In this document: in pieces, positions 1 through 5,781 of the stretch
Layout: each line of letters begins with the position of its first letter
Position numbering within the stretch: position 1 is the stretch's first letter
Assembly: GCA_937872275.1 (NCBI GenBank)
Contig: CALMSE010000044.1
Span: forward strand, 1-7,058
Length of the DNA stretch: 7,058 nt
From: an uncultured Leucobacter sp.
Lineage (GTDB): Bacteria > Actinomycetota > Actinomycetes > Actinomycetales > Microbacteriaceae
Direction: 5' to 3'
The notes under the pieces: model-generated
Databases searched by the model: none
Told to the model about the DNA's origin: nothing
The model's input: the letters and a program-made list of their open reading frames with translations, nothing else
Made by a program: the position numbers and the translations under genes

Positions 1-2
1 AC

Positions 3-782
3 TTCATCTTCCGCACCCGCGAGTTCGAGCAGATGGAGATGGAGTTCTTCGTCGAGCCGGGCACCGACGAGCAGTGGCAGGAGTACTGGATGAACGAGCG
101 GATGTCGTGGTACATCGGCCTCGGCATCGACCCCGCCAACCTGCGGTTCTACGATCACCCGCAGGAGAAGCTCTCGCACTACTCGAAGCGCACCGCCGAC
201 ATCGAGTACCGCTTCGAGTTCACCGGCAGCGAGTGGGGCGAGCTCGAGGGCATCGCGAACCGCACCGATTTCGACCTCACGACCCATTCGAAGCACTCGG
301 GCAAGGACCTGTCGTTCTTCGATCAGGCGAAGGACGAGCGCTACACGCCCTACGTCATCGAGCCCGCGGCCGGCCTCACCCGCTCGGTCATGGCGTTCCT
401 CGTCGACGCCTACCGCGAAGAGGAGGCGCCGAACGCGAAGGGCGGCACGGACACGCGCGTCGTGCTCGGGCTCGACCCGCGCCTCGCCCCGATCAAGGCC
501 GCGGTGCTGCCCCTCAGCCGCAACGAGCGCCTCTCGCCGCTCGCCCGCGAGATCGCTGCCGACCTGCGCGAGGACTGGAACATCGACTTCGACGACGCCG
601 GTGCGATCGGCCGCCGGTATCGGCGCCAGGACGAGATCGGCACGCCCTTCTGCGTCACGGTCGACTTCGACTCCCTCGACGACGACGCGGTGACCGTGCG
701 CGAGCGCGATTCCATGCGGCAGGAGCGCGTGCCGCGCACCGGACTGCACGCGTATCTCGCGGAGCGCCTTCGCGGCGCGTAG
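3..782 (+). CDS. glyS: Glycyl-tRNA synthetase, class II (C-terminal part)
   Basis: This is the last 259 codons of the homodimeric class II glycyl-tRNA synthetase, which charges tRNA-Gly with glycine in the cytoplasm. The window opens inside class II motif 2 ([10 protein letters not shown]), whose Arg and Glu contact ATP and the amino acid. The catalytic domain continues through the [13 protein letters not shown] segment to motif 3 ([14 protein letters not shown], from about 372). The anticodon-binding domain follows from about 465 ([20 protein letters not shown]) to the end, with the characteristic [12 protein letters not shown] segment. Full-length actinobacterial enzymes are about 460 residues, so roughly 200 N-terminal residues lie upstream of the window. 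The ATG codons at 33 and 39 fall inside motif 2 and are not starts. The stop at 780-782 is only 8 bases before the next gene, so the two are probably co-transcribed. Family identity is clear. Confidence 0.97.
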   Translation, partial: FIFRTREFEQMEMEFFVEPGTDEQWQEYWMNERMSWYIGLGIDPANLRFYDHPQEKLSHYSKRTADIEYRFEFTGSEWGELEGIANRTDFDLTTHSKHSGKDLSFFDQAKDERYTPYVIEPAAGLTRSVMAFLVDAYREEEAPNAKGGTDTRVVLGLDPRLAPIKAAVLPLSRNERLSPLAREIAADLREDWNIDFDDAGAIGRRYRRQDEIGTPFCVTVDFDSLDDDAVTVRERDSMRQERVPRTGLHAYLAERLRGA

Positions 783-790
783 GCGGCCTC

Positions 791-2062
791 ATGAGCAGCA
801 GTCAGGGCCCCGAACCGGCAGGCCCCCCGGCCGAGGCGCAGGATCCTCGTCCCGCCGCGGAGAGCCCGGCGGCGGGCTGGGCGTGGGCGAAGCCCGCGCA
901 GCCGATCCGCTGGGTCCCCACCGAGCCGCTCGAATACCATCGCCTGTTCCGGGGCGTGCCGCGCTACCGGTGGTGGCGGCCGCTCCTCGCGCTGCTCCTG
1001 GGCGTCGTCTACTACCTCACCCTGTCGGTGGTCTTCGGGCTGCTGGTGATGGTGCCCTACCTGATGATCTCGGGCGCGCCGCTGGACCAGGATGCGCTCA
1101 TGGAGCTCGCGATCCCCGACACGCAGCGGCCGATCTCTCTCCTGCTGACGCTCGGCTCGGTGGCGATGATGATCCCCGCGGTGCAGTTGGCGATGCTCAG
1201 CACCGGGCTCTCCCCGGTGGGGCGGATCTGGTCGGTCGCGCTGCGCATCCGCTGGGGCCTCATCTGGCGAACGGCCCTTCCCGCGCTCGCGGCGCTCGTC
1301 GTGATGAACGCGATCGGGTTCGCGCTGGAGGCCGCCCTCGCGGCCGGCCGTGGCGGGGCTGCGCCGCCCGAGGCGCCGGTGATCGACTGGGGCCTCGCGG
1401 CGTGGTCGGCGGCGCTGATCCTGGTGCTCGTGCCGATCCAGTCCGCCGCAGAGGAGATGGTCTTCCGCGGGCTGCTCATGCAGGTGATCGGCTCCTGGCT
1501 GAAGAGCCCGTGGTTCGCCATCGTCATCCCGAGCGTGCTCTTCGGCTTCGCGCACATCTACGACGTCTGGGGCTGGCTGTCGGTCGTGGCGATGGCGCTG
1601 ATCGCCGGGTGGATCTCCTGGCGCACCGGCGGCCTCGAGGCCGCGATCTCCCTGCACGTCATCAACAACTGGGTGGCGTTCGGCTTCATGACCGCCGGTG
1701 TGGGCGGTGCGACCGCCCAGACGGAGAGCAGCGGCGGCCTGGGCTCGCTGATCGGCACCGTGGTCGGGCTGCTCCTGTACGCGTGGTGGGTGGATCGCGG
1801 CTTCCGCCGGAGCGGAGGAGGCCGCATGCGCGTCGACCTCGTCGAGGATCGCGGCCCGGCAGCGGGTGGCGCGGCCGTAGCCGTCGGGTCGGCCGACGCG
1901 GCGAGCCCCGCCGATCCTGCGAGTCCCGCCGACCCGGCCGATCCTGCGAGTCCCGCCGACTCCGCCGATCCTGCGAGTTCCGCCGACCCGGCCCGCTCCG
2001 CCGACTTCGCGGAGCGGCGGGACGGGCCGGTGCCCCCCGAGGACCGGGAGGCCCGGGCGTGA
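791..2062 (+). CDS. CPBP family intramembrane glutamic endopeptidase
   Basis: A 423-residue multi-pass membrane protein with the three CPBP (Abi/Rce1-type) motifs: EExxxR at E221-E222...R226, FxxxH at F251...H255, and HxxxN at H289...N293. These form the intramembrane active site that cleaves near membrane surfaces. Hydrophobic segments lie at about 65-92, 114-136, 161-185, 200-217, 240-285 and 311-330. A Pro/Ala-rich cytosolic N-terminus precedes a segment ending in RYRWW just before the first membrane segment, as I recall from actinobacterial homologues. The ATG at 791 is chosen because homology begins soon after it and it lies 8 bases after glyS; only a weak AGGCGG (781-786) serves as ribosome site. 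The 90-residue tail after the last membrane segment is unusual: low-complexity Ala/Asp/Pro/Ser carrying a tandem repeat. The substrate is unknown. The family name 'Abi' does not by itself imply phage defence. The stop overlaps the next start. Confidence 0.93.
   Translation: MSSSQGPEPAGPPAEAQDPRPAAESPAAGWAWAKPAQPIRWVPTEPLEYHRLFRGVPRYRWWRPLLALLLGVVYYLTLSVVFGLLVMVPYLMISGAPLDQDALMELAIPDTQRPISLLLTLGSVAMMIPAVQLAMLSTGLSPVGRIWSVALRIRWGLIWRTALPALAALVVMNAIGFALEAALAAGRGGAAPPEAPVIDWGLAAWSAALILVLVPIQSAAEEMVFRGLLMQVIGSWLKSPWFAIVIPSVLFGFAHIYDVWGWLSVVAMALIAGWISWRTGGLEAAISLHVINNWVAFGFMTAGVGGATAQTESSGGLGSLIGTVVGLLLYAWWVDRGFRRSGGGRMRVDLVEDRGPAAGGAAVAVGSADAASPADPASPADPADPASPADSADPASSADPARSADFAERRDGPVPPEDREARA
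1892..1990 (+). repeat. 27-bp coding tandem repeat in the CPBP tail
   Basis: Three head-to-tail copies of a 27-base unit lie at 1910-1936, 1937-1963 and 1964-1990, encoding ADPASPADP, ADPASPADS and ADPASSADP. Copy 2 differs from copy 1 at two bases and copy 3 at one. A degenerate partial copy (ADAASP, 1892-1909) precedes them and a shorter one (RSAD) follows. The unit is nine codons, so gain or loss of copies keeps the frame. The near-identity at DNA level, including synonymous positions, points to recent slippage expansion rather than selection on protein alone. Confidence 0.9.
2046..2051 (+). promoter_or_regulatory. Ribosome binding site fixing the GTG start at 2059
   Basis: GGGAGG ends 7 bases before GTG 2059. 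It lies inside the last codons of the CPBP gene, whose TGA (2060-2062) overlaps that GTG. The reading frame stays open far upstream but only from here does it encode a dinucleotide-binding fold, so this site settles the start. Confidence 0.85.
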
Positions 2063-3459
2063 TCGACGCCGTCGTCGCGGGAACCGGCCTGACCGCGCTG
2101 CAGGCCGCCCTCGACCTGGCCGAGGTGGGGCTCCGCGTCGCGGTGGTCGAGCACGCCGAGCCCGGCGAAGTCGCGGGCGGCGCCTCGGGGGAGGACGCCG
2201 CGGCGGAGCCCTCGCCCGAGCCCGACCACGAGGGGGCGGTTGCCACGCTCATCGAGCGGATCGCCGAGGGCCTGCCGGGAGCCGCGGGAGGCGGGCGCCC
2301 CGAACTGCGCGCCCGGGCGGTCCCGCCCGTGGCACCGCTGCTGCGCGGGCGCTCGGGGGCCTGGTGCCGGCAACCCGAACCCGAGGTATGGGGGATCCCC
2401 GCGGTGCCGCTCGCGGCCGAGACCATCGCGGCCCTCGGCAGCGCGGGTGCCCTGCGCGCCTATCTCGACCGCTTCACGCCGCTCCTGACCGTCGGCAAGA
2501 CCCGGAGCCTCGGCACGCTCGTGAGGAAGCGGCTCGGCGCGACCGCGCTCGGCACGCTGGTCGGCCCGCAGCTGCGCGAACGCTACGGCGTTCCCGCCGA
2601 GGAGGTCGAGGTGGCGATCGCGGCCCCAGGGCTCAACGAGGCACTCACCCGCACGGGCTCGCTCAGCGCCGCGGCGCTCGCATACTCGGAACGGCATGCT
2701 GGCCGGGAGACATCGATCGTCCCCGAGGCGGGCTGGGGCGAGCTGCGCTCGGCCCTCATCGAGCGGCTCGGCCTCTACGGCGTGGAGTTCCCGGCCTCGC
2801 CCATCGCCGACGCGACGCGACGGGACGACGGGGGCTGGGAGCTCGGCTTCGACGACGGGAGCGCGCTGCGCGCGCGTGCGGCGGTCGTCGATCTCTCCTC
2901 GGGAACGGCCGGGACGGGGTTCGACGCCTTTCTCGAGCAGGTGCTCCCCAGGCGGTTCCGGATGCATGCCGCGATCGGCATCGAAGCGCCCGAGGGGTTG
3001 AGCGTCGGGGAGGTCGCGCTCCGCGGTGCCGGCGACTGGTCGTTGCGACTCGAGCCCCGGGAGTCGCCGCGCGAGGGCGAGGGCGGGTCGCCGGACGGCG
3101 GGGAGGGCGGGACCGCTCCTGCCGGAGCCTGGCGGGCGCGGCTCTCGAGCCCGCGCCTCGAAGCCGGGGCAGCGGAGCTCGGGGCGGATCCGAGGCCGCT
3201 GCTGTACGAACTGCTCGCTCAGGCCGGCGTGCGCGCGCGGCCCGAGGCGACATGGTCGATCGCGGTCCGCGCAGGCGCCCATTGCACGGCCGAGGAGCGT
3301 GAGCGGGAATCGGCCGCGCTCCGCGTGCTCTCGGAAGCGGAGCCCGAGTTGCTCGCGATCGGTCGGGCGCTGCACGGCGACGATCTCTCCGCGGCCCTCG
3401 ACTCGGCTCATCGGGGCGCCGTGGAACTGAGGCGCTGGCTTCTCGGCATCGCCGCCTGA
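2059..3459 (+). CDS. Protoporphyrinogen/coproporphyrinogen oxidase-like FAD protein, divergent
   Basis: A 466-residue homologue of HemY/CgoX flavin oxidases, which oxidise coproporphyrinogen III or protoporphyrinogen IX late in haem synthesis. Visible are an N-terminal Rossmann motif (AGTGLTALQAALDLA, G8-x-G10-x-x-A13, acidic E31 after the second strand); the WGIPAVPL segment (W111); SLGTLVRKRLG (150-160) with the following LVGPQLRERYG; AAPGLNEALTRTGSL (188-202); and a C-terminal G440-D441 segment ending in a helix, the usual flavin-closing element. The third glycine of GxGxxG is Ala. The GG-x-x-x-T and DG-x-x-x-D-x-G-x-x-S-F block expected shortly after E31 is absent, replaced by an acidic Ala/Gly/Glu-rich stretch (about 32-70). 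A Gly/Glu-rich insert lies at about 334-350. It could be a working but divergent CgoX or a non-catalytic paralogue, so no symbol is given. It is translationally coupled to the protease upstream, and hemD lies 1.5 kb downstream. Confidence 0.82.
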   Translation: MIDAVVAGTGLTALQAALDLAEVGLRVAVVEHAEPGEVAGGASGEDAAAEPSPEPDHEGAVATLIERIAEGLPGAAGGGRPELRARAVPPVAPLLRGRSGAWCRQPEPEVWGIPAVPLAAETIAALGSAGALRAYLDRFTPLLTVGKTRSLGTLVRKRLGATALGTLVGPQLRERYGVPAEEVEVAIAAPGLNEALTRTGSLSAAALAYSERHAGRETSIVPEAGWGELRSALIERLGLYGVEFPASPIADATRRDDGGWELGFDDGSALRARAAVVDLSSGTAGTGFDAFLEQVLPRRFRMHAAIGIEAPEGLSVGEVALRGAGDWSLRLEPRESPREGEGGSPDGGEGGTAPAGAWRARLSSPRLEAGAAELGADPRPLLYELLAQAGVRARPEATWSIAVRAGAHCTAEERERESAALRVLSEAEPELLAIGRALHGDDLSAALDSAHRGAVELRRWLLGIAA

Positions 3460-3477
3460 GGCGGGCCCTAGCCCGCC
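3460..3477 (+). terminator. Hairpin directly after the oxidase-like gene, possible terminator
   Basis: A perfect 7-bp stem, GGCGGGC (3460-3466) with GCCCGCC (3471-3477), closes a CCTA loop immediately after the stop codon. No T-run follows, so it is not a classical intrinsic terminator, though such hairpins are common at operon ends in GC-rich actinobacteria. A competing CCGCC/GGCGG stem spans the stop codon itself (3452-3464). Together with the promoter-like DNA downstream it marks a likely operon boundary. Confidence 0.5.
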
Positions 3478-3498
3478 GGCGGCATCCCGTCCCGGGGG

Positions 3499-3600
3499 TT
3501 GACGGCGGACGCAGCGGTGCGCGAGCCTGGGATTCGCGCTTATATTTCAATCGCGGCATATACCTGGTCGGAATTCGGCTGTAGGCTGGAGCGGTACGGC
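3499..3600 (+). promoter_or_regulatory. AT-rich promoter region of the YtxH-holin-DUF3618 operon
   Basis: Inside the 176-base gap, 3539-3576 is more than half A+T, in sharp contrast to the surrounding DNA. Candidate -10 elements are TATATT (3541-3546) and TAGGCT (3582-3587), the latter giving a start near 3594 and a leader of about 40 bases. Neither has a good -35 box at 16-18 bases; TTGACG at 3499-3504 is too far upstream of both. An inverted repeat TATAT (3541-3545) / ATATA (3558-3562), spaced 12 bases, could be an operator. A GGAAT at 3570-3574 resembles an SigH-type -35, but no good partner GTT follows. The region is likely regulatory; the exact elements are uncertain. Confidence 0.5.
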
Positions 3601-3624
3601 GGGGACGACAGGGCTCGCCGGTCT

Positions 3625-3629
3625 GGAGG
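3625..3629 (+). promoter_or_regulatory. Ribosome binding site for the YtxH-like gene
   Basis: GGAGG lies 6 bases before ATG 3636. It is the strongest Shine-Dalgarno site of the operon and serves its first gene; the two following genes rely on ATGA overlaps. Confidence 0.85.
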
Positions 3630-3635
3630 CAAGAC

Positions 3636-4064
3636 ATGAAGGGCAAGATCGCATTCCTGCTGGGAGCGGCGGTCGGCTATGTGCTGGGCACCCGTGCCGG
3701 GCGCGAGCGCTACGAGCAGATCAAGCGCGGAGCCCAGCGGATCTGGAACACCGAGCCGGTGCAGCGCGGGGTGCATGTCGTGCGCGATGCCGTCGACGAG
3801 CGCGCAGACGAGGTCAAGCAGGTCGCGCGCAAGCTGGGCTCGCAGCTGCTCGGCAAGCTCTCGGAACAGGCCGCCGGGAAGCCGCCTGCGCCCGAGGGCG
3901 GCGCGGCGGCCGGGGCCGCCGAGGCCGACGCCGATGACTTGGCCGCTGCGAAGGCGACCCCGAAGAGCGGCGCGAAGACCGATGCGAAGGGCAAGGCGGA
4001 AGGCGGAGCGGGGGCGGCCAAGAAGCGCGCCGCGCGCAAGCCGGCCGCCGAGGGCGGGGAATGA
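3636..4064 (+). CDS. YtxH-like small membrane protein with Lys/Ala-rich tail
   Basis: A 142-residue protein with one short N-terminal hydrophobic segment (about 5-19) running into GYVLGTRAGRERYEQIKR (14-31), the hallmark of the actinobacterial YtxH-like family. An amphipathic, probably helical region follows (about 40-80). The tail from about 85 is Ala/Lys/Gly/Pro-rich, with short basic clusters (AKKRAARKPAA near the end) like a histone-H1 tail or nucleic-acid-binding linker. YtxH proteins are associated with general stress in Bacillus; their biochemical role is unknown. The gene leads a three-gene operon, with a strong ribosome site and an AT-rich promoter region in front. Its TGA (4062-4064) overlaps the ATG of the next gene. 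The basic tail suggests that the membrane segment tethers something negatively charged such as nucleic acid or ribosomes; that is inference. Confidence 0.88.
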   Translation: MKGKIAFLLGAAVGYVLGTRAGRERYEQIKRGAQRIWNTEPVQRGVHVVRDAVDERADEVKQVARKLGSQLLGKLSEQAAGKPPAPEGGAAAGAAEADADDLAAAKATPKSGAKTDAKGKAEGGAGAAKKRAARKPAAEGGE

Positions 4065-4501
4065 GCCGCCGCGACGGCGGGGCGGGCACCTTCGAGCTGC
4101 TGGCGCGGCTTCCCCAGCAACTGCTCGCGCTCGCCAAGGCCGAGTATCAGAACGCGAAGCGCGAGATCGCCGCGAAGGCGAAGCGCGCGGGCATCGGTCT
4201 GCTCGCCATCGTCGTCGCGCTGTTCTTCCTGTTCTTCGCCATCGCGTGCCTCGTGACCGCCGCCGTGGCGGGCATCGCCGTGGTGTGGCCGGTGTGGCTC
4301 TCGGCGCTCGTCGTCGCCGCCGGGCTGCTGCTGCTCGCGGCCGCCGCGATCTTCGGGGGAGTCGCGCTCATCAAACGCGGCATCCCGGTGCCTGAAGAGA
4401 CCATCGACCGCGTCGAGGAGGATCTCGGCGCGCTCGCGGAGGTGCGCTTCAACGCCTCCGCCCACATGCCGCAGGCCGGCGAGAAGGGGAATTGGCGATG
4501 A
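4061..4501 (+). CDS. Phage_holin_3_6 (YqjE-like) family membrane protein
   Basis: A 146-residue protein of the family labelled 'phage holin superfamily III' (Phage_holin_3_6, formerly DUF1469), which includes E. coli YqjE. Residues 10-42 form an amphipathic helix (LLALAKAEYQNAKREIAAKA), followed by two transmembrane segments at about 44-70 and 78-104. The cytosolic end holds the family-typical PVPEETIDRVEEDL segment (109-122). Despite the name, chromosomal members are not known to act as holins, and there are no endolysin, capsid or other phage genes nearby. It starts at ATG 4061, overlapping the stop of the YtxH gene and preceded by a G-rich stretch (GGCGGGGA, 4053-4060). Its own stop overlaps the start of the DUF3618 gene, so all three are translated from one message in a coupled fashion and may form a complex. 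Confidence 0.9.
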   Translation: MSRRDGGAGTFELLARLPQQLLALAKAEYQNAKREIAAKAKRAGIGLLAIVVALFFLFFAIACLVTAAVAGIAVVWPVWLSALVVAAGLLLLAAAAIFGGVALIKRGIPVPEETIDRVEEDLGALAEVRFNASAHMPQAGEKGNWR

Positions 4502-4773
4502 GCGGCACAGGCAGAGGCGCGGCCAAGCCCGATCCCGGCGTGCTCGAGGCCCAGCGGGCCCGCGCCGAGCTGTACGACACGCTCGGCCTGCTGCGCGAGC
4601 GCCTCGACTACGCCCAGCGGATCGACGATTCGCTCGAGCGCACGCGCAGGCGGATCGCCCGCGGCAGGCGCGAGAACCCCCTCGGCTTCGCGGCGGGGGT
4701 CGTCGCGGTCGCCGCCGTCGCGGGCCTCGCGGTGTGGGGCATCGCGAGCCGCATCGCCCGTGCGCTGGACTGA
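4498..4773 (+). CDS. DUF3618 family tail-anchored membrane protein
   Basis: A 91-residue protein with the DUF3618 layout: an N-terminal charged helix (about 15-58, RARAELYDTLGLLRERLD then ERTRRRIARGRRENP) and a single C-terminal membrane segment (about 62-83) with a short basic end. The ATG at 4498 is preferred over the in-frame TTG at 4492 because it forms an ATGA overlap with the previous stop and is about 8 bases from the AAGGGG ribosome site (4484-4489), whereas TTG would be only 2 bases away. It is the last gene of the trio. The layout of a long charged helix followed by basic-Asn-Pro and a C-terminal anchor resembles the ElaB/YqjD (DUF883) proteins that tether ribosomes to the membrane in E. 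coli. This is similarity of architecture, not shown homology. Confidence 0.85.
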   Translation: MSGTGRGAAKPDPGVLEAQRARAELYDTLGLLRERLDYAQRIDDSLERTRRRIARGRRENPLGFAAGVVAVAAVAGLAVWGIASRIARALD

Positions 4774-4822
4774 TCCGCGAGGTCACGGTTCGGCCACGTT
4801 ATCGGCCTCCGGGCGCCCTGTT

Positions 4823-4851
4823 TTGCATCGGGCGCGGCGCAGGACGAGAAT
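4823..4851 (+). promoter_or_regulatory. Possible promoter of hemD
   Basis: TTGCAT (4823-4828) and GAGAAT (4846-4851) are 17 bases apart and resemble -35 and -10 boxes. GACAAT (4855-4860) is an alternative -10 without a matching -35. Transcription would start near 4858-4867, leaving a leader of about 90-95 bases before hemD. The remaining upstream part of the gap (4774-4822) shows no gene and no clear terminator for the DUF3618 operon, so some read-through into hemD is possible. Confidence 0.4.
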
Positions 4852-4861
4852 AGGGACAATT

Positions 4862-4937
4862 GGAGGCGGCAGGCCTCCGAGGACAGACCCCGGCTCGACG
4901 GTGGACCGAGTGGCAGGTTTGCCTCGGTGTGCCCGAG
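4862..4937 (+). promoter_or_regulatory. hemD leader with mutually exclusive hairpins
   Basis: One CCTCGG (4922-4927) can pair wholly or in part with three upstream or downstream partners: CCGAGG (4877-4882), ACCGAG (4905-4910, pairing with CTCGGT 4923-4928), and CCGAG (4933-4937). A separate stem GGAGGC (4862-4867) / GCCTCC (4873-4878) overlaps the first partner. The stem CTCGG/CCGAG at 4923-4937 would sit just before the hemD translation start. Such competing stems are typical of attenuators or translation switches, but GC-rich DNA produces chance stems, and no known riboswitch class was recognised. Confidence 0.3.
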
Positions 4938-4953
4938 ATGATTGGGTGGGTCT

Positions 4954-5739
4954 ATGACGGCTCAGGTGAAACCGCTCAGCGGTCTGCGGGTGCTCATCCC
5001 CCGCGGGGGCACCTGGGGAGACCTCGTCGCCAGGGCGCTGCGCGCCCAGGGCGCCAGCACGGTCGTCGCTCCGCTCATCGATTTCGCGCACACGAGCGAA
5101 GAGGATCGGCTCGTCGAGGCGCTCCGACGGCTCGAGGCGGGCTACTACGACTGGATCACCGGCACGAGCGCGACCGTGGTGGACGTGCTGGCGCATCACC
5201 ACGCGGTCATCCCGCCCAGCACGCGCGTCGCGGTGGTCGGAGAGGCGACCGCCGCGGCATTCGCCGCCGCGGGCTACCAGGTCAGCCGCACCCCGGGGCA
5301 CGAGAACAACACCGCGGCCGGCCTGCTCGAGGTCTGGCCCGAGATCGACACCGGCGAGGTGCTCAAGGTGCTCACCCTGCGCTCCGACGTCGCCAAGCCG
5401 GTGCTCACCGAGGGGCTCATCGGCCGGGGCCACGACGTGACCCAGGTCGTCGCCTACCGCACCATCGGCGTGCCCGCGGCGGTGCGCATCCGCGAAGACG
5501 TCGAATCGGGCCGGATCAACGCCCTGCTCGTCGCCTCCCCGCGCATCGCCCGCGAGGTCGCCACGCAGTTCCCGAATCTGCCCGAGGGGACCATCGTGGC
5601 GTGCGTCGGCCCGCAGACCCACGAGCAGGCGCAGGCCGCGGGGCTCCGCCACAATCCCGAGCACCGGGACTCCGCGGTGAAGCGCGCCCTGATCGAGACC
5701 GTCGAATCGGTCATCGACCAGACCGACATGCTCGACTGA
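4954..5739 (+). CDS. hemD: Uroporphyrinogen-III synthase
   Basis: A 261-residue HemD, which closes hydroxymethylbilane with inversion of ring D to give uroporphyrinogen III, the precursor of haem and sirohaem. The length suits the family. The sequence is weakly conserved as usual, but the landmarks are present: LRVLIPRGG near the N-terminus (11-19), WITGTSATVV (67-76, the 'TS' segment of domain 1), RVAVVGEATAAAFAAAGY, LLVASPRIAREV (191-202) and the C-terminal VGPQTHEQAQAAGL (from V218). These fit two alternating alpha/beta domains with the active site in the cleft. An in-frame TGA at 4939-4941 limits the start to TTG 4942 or ATG 4954; ATG is preferred. The ribosome site is weak (GGGTGGG, 4944-4950), so expression may depend on leader structure. 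The usual neighbours hemC and hemB are not in the window. Confidence 0.9.
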   Translation: MTAQVKPLSGLRVLIPRGGTWGDLVARALRAQGASTVVAPLIDFAHTSEEDRLVEALRRLEAGYYDWITGTSATVVDVLAHHHAVIPPSTRVAVVGEATAAAFAAAGYQVSRTPGHENNTAAGLLEVWPEIDTGEVLKVLTLRSDVAKPVLTEGLIGRGHDVTQVVAYRTIGVPAAVRIREDVESGRINALLVASPRIAREVATQFPNLPEGTIVACVGPQTHEQAQAAGLRHNPEHRDSAVKRALIETVESVIDQTDMLD

Positions 5740-5762
5740 CGTCCGCGCACCGGTACCGACCG

Positions 5763-5781
5763 GGCGGGGCGAGGTCCCGCC
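5763..5781 (+). terminator. Hairpin after hemD, possible terminator
   Basis: GGCGGG (5763-5768) pairs with CCCGCC (5776-5781) around a 7-base loop, with an extra G-T pair possible inside. It lies 23 bases after the hemD stop and has no T-run. A KpnI-like palindrome CGGTACCG (5751-5758) stands just before it. Confidence 0.4.

Noticed and set aside
883..2058. Upstream in-frame extension of the oxidase-like gene
   Set aside because: Overlaps the CPBP gene out of frame and is Arg-rich; the dinucleotide-binding fold begins only at GTG 2059, which has a strong ribosome site.
791..2062. Abortive-infection phage defence gene
   Set aside because: The CPBP/Abi label reflects family history only; no toxin, nuclease or other defence gene accompanies it, and it is linked to glyS and an oxidase homologue.
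1558..3411. Long antisense open frame (617 codons), with others at 410-1657 and 2756-3646
   Set aside because: Arg/Pro/Ala-rich, no recognisable domain, and opposite well-supported genes; a normal by-product of very high GC third positions.
4061..4501. Prophage, suggested by the holin family name
   Set aside because: No endolysin, terminase, integrase or structural gene nearby; this family is chromosomal and present in E. coli as YqjE.
4901..4957. Leader peptide ending in an ATGA overlap with hemD (GTG 4901 to TGA 4955-4957)
   Set aside because: The overlap is suggestive, but there is no ribosome site before GTG 4901 or GTG 4910, and the frame has no run of regulatory codons.
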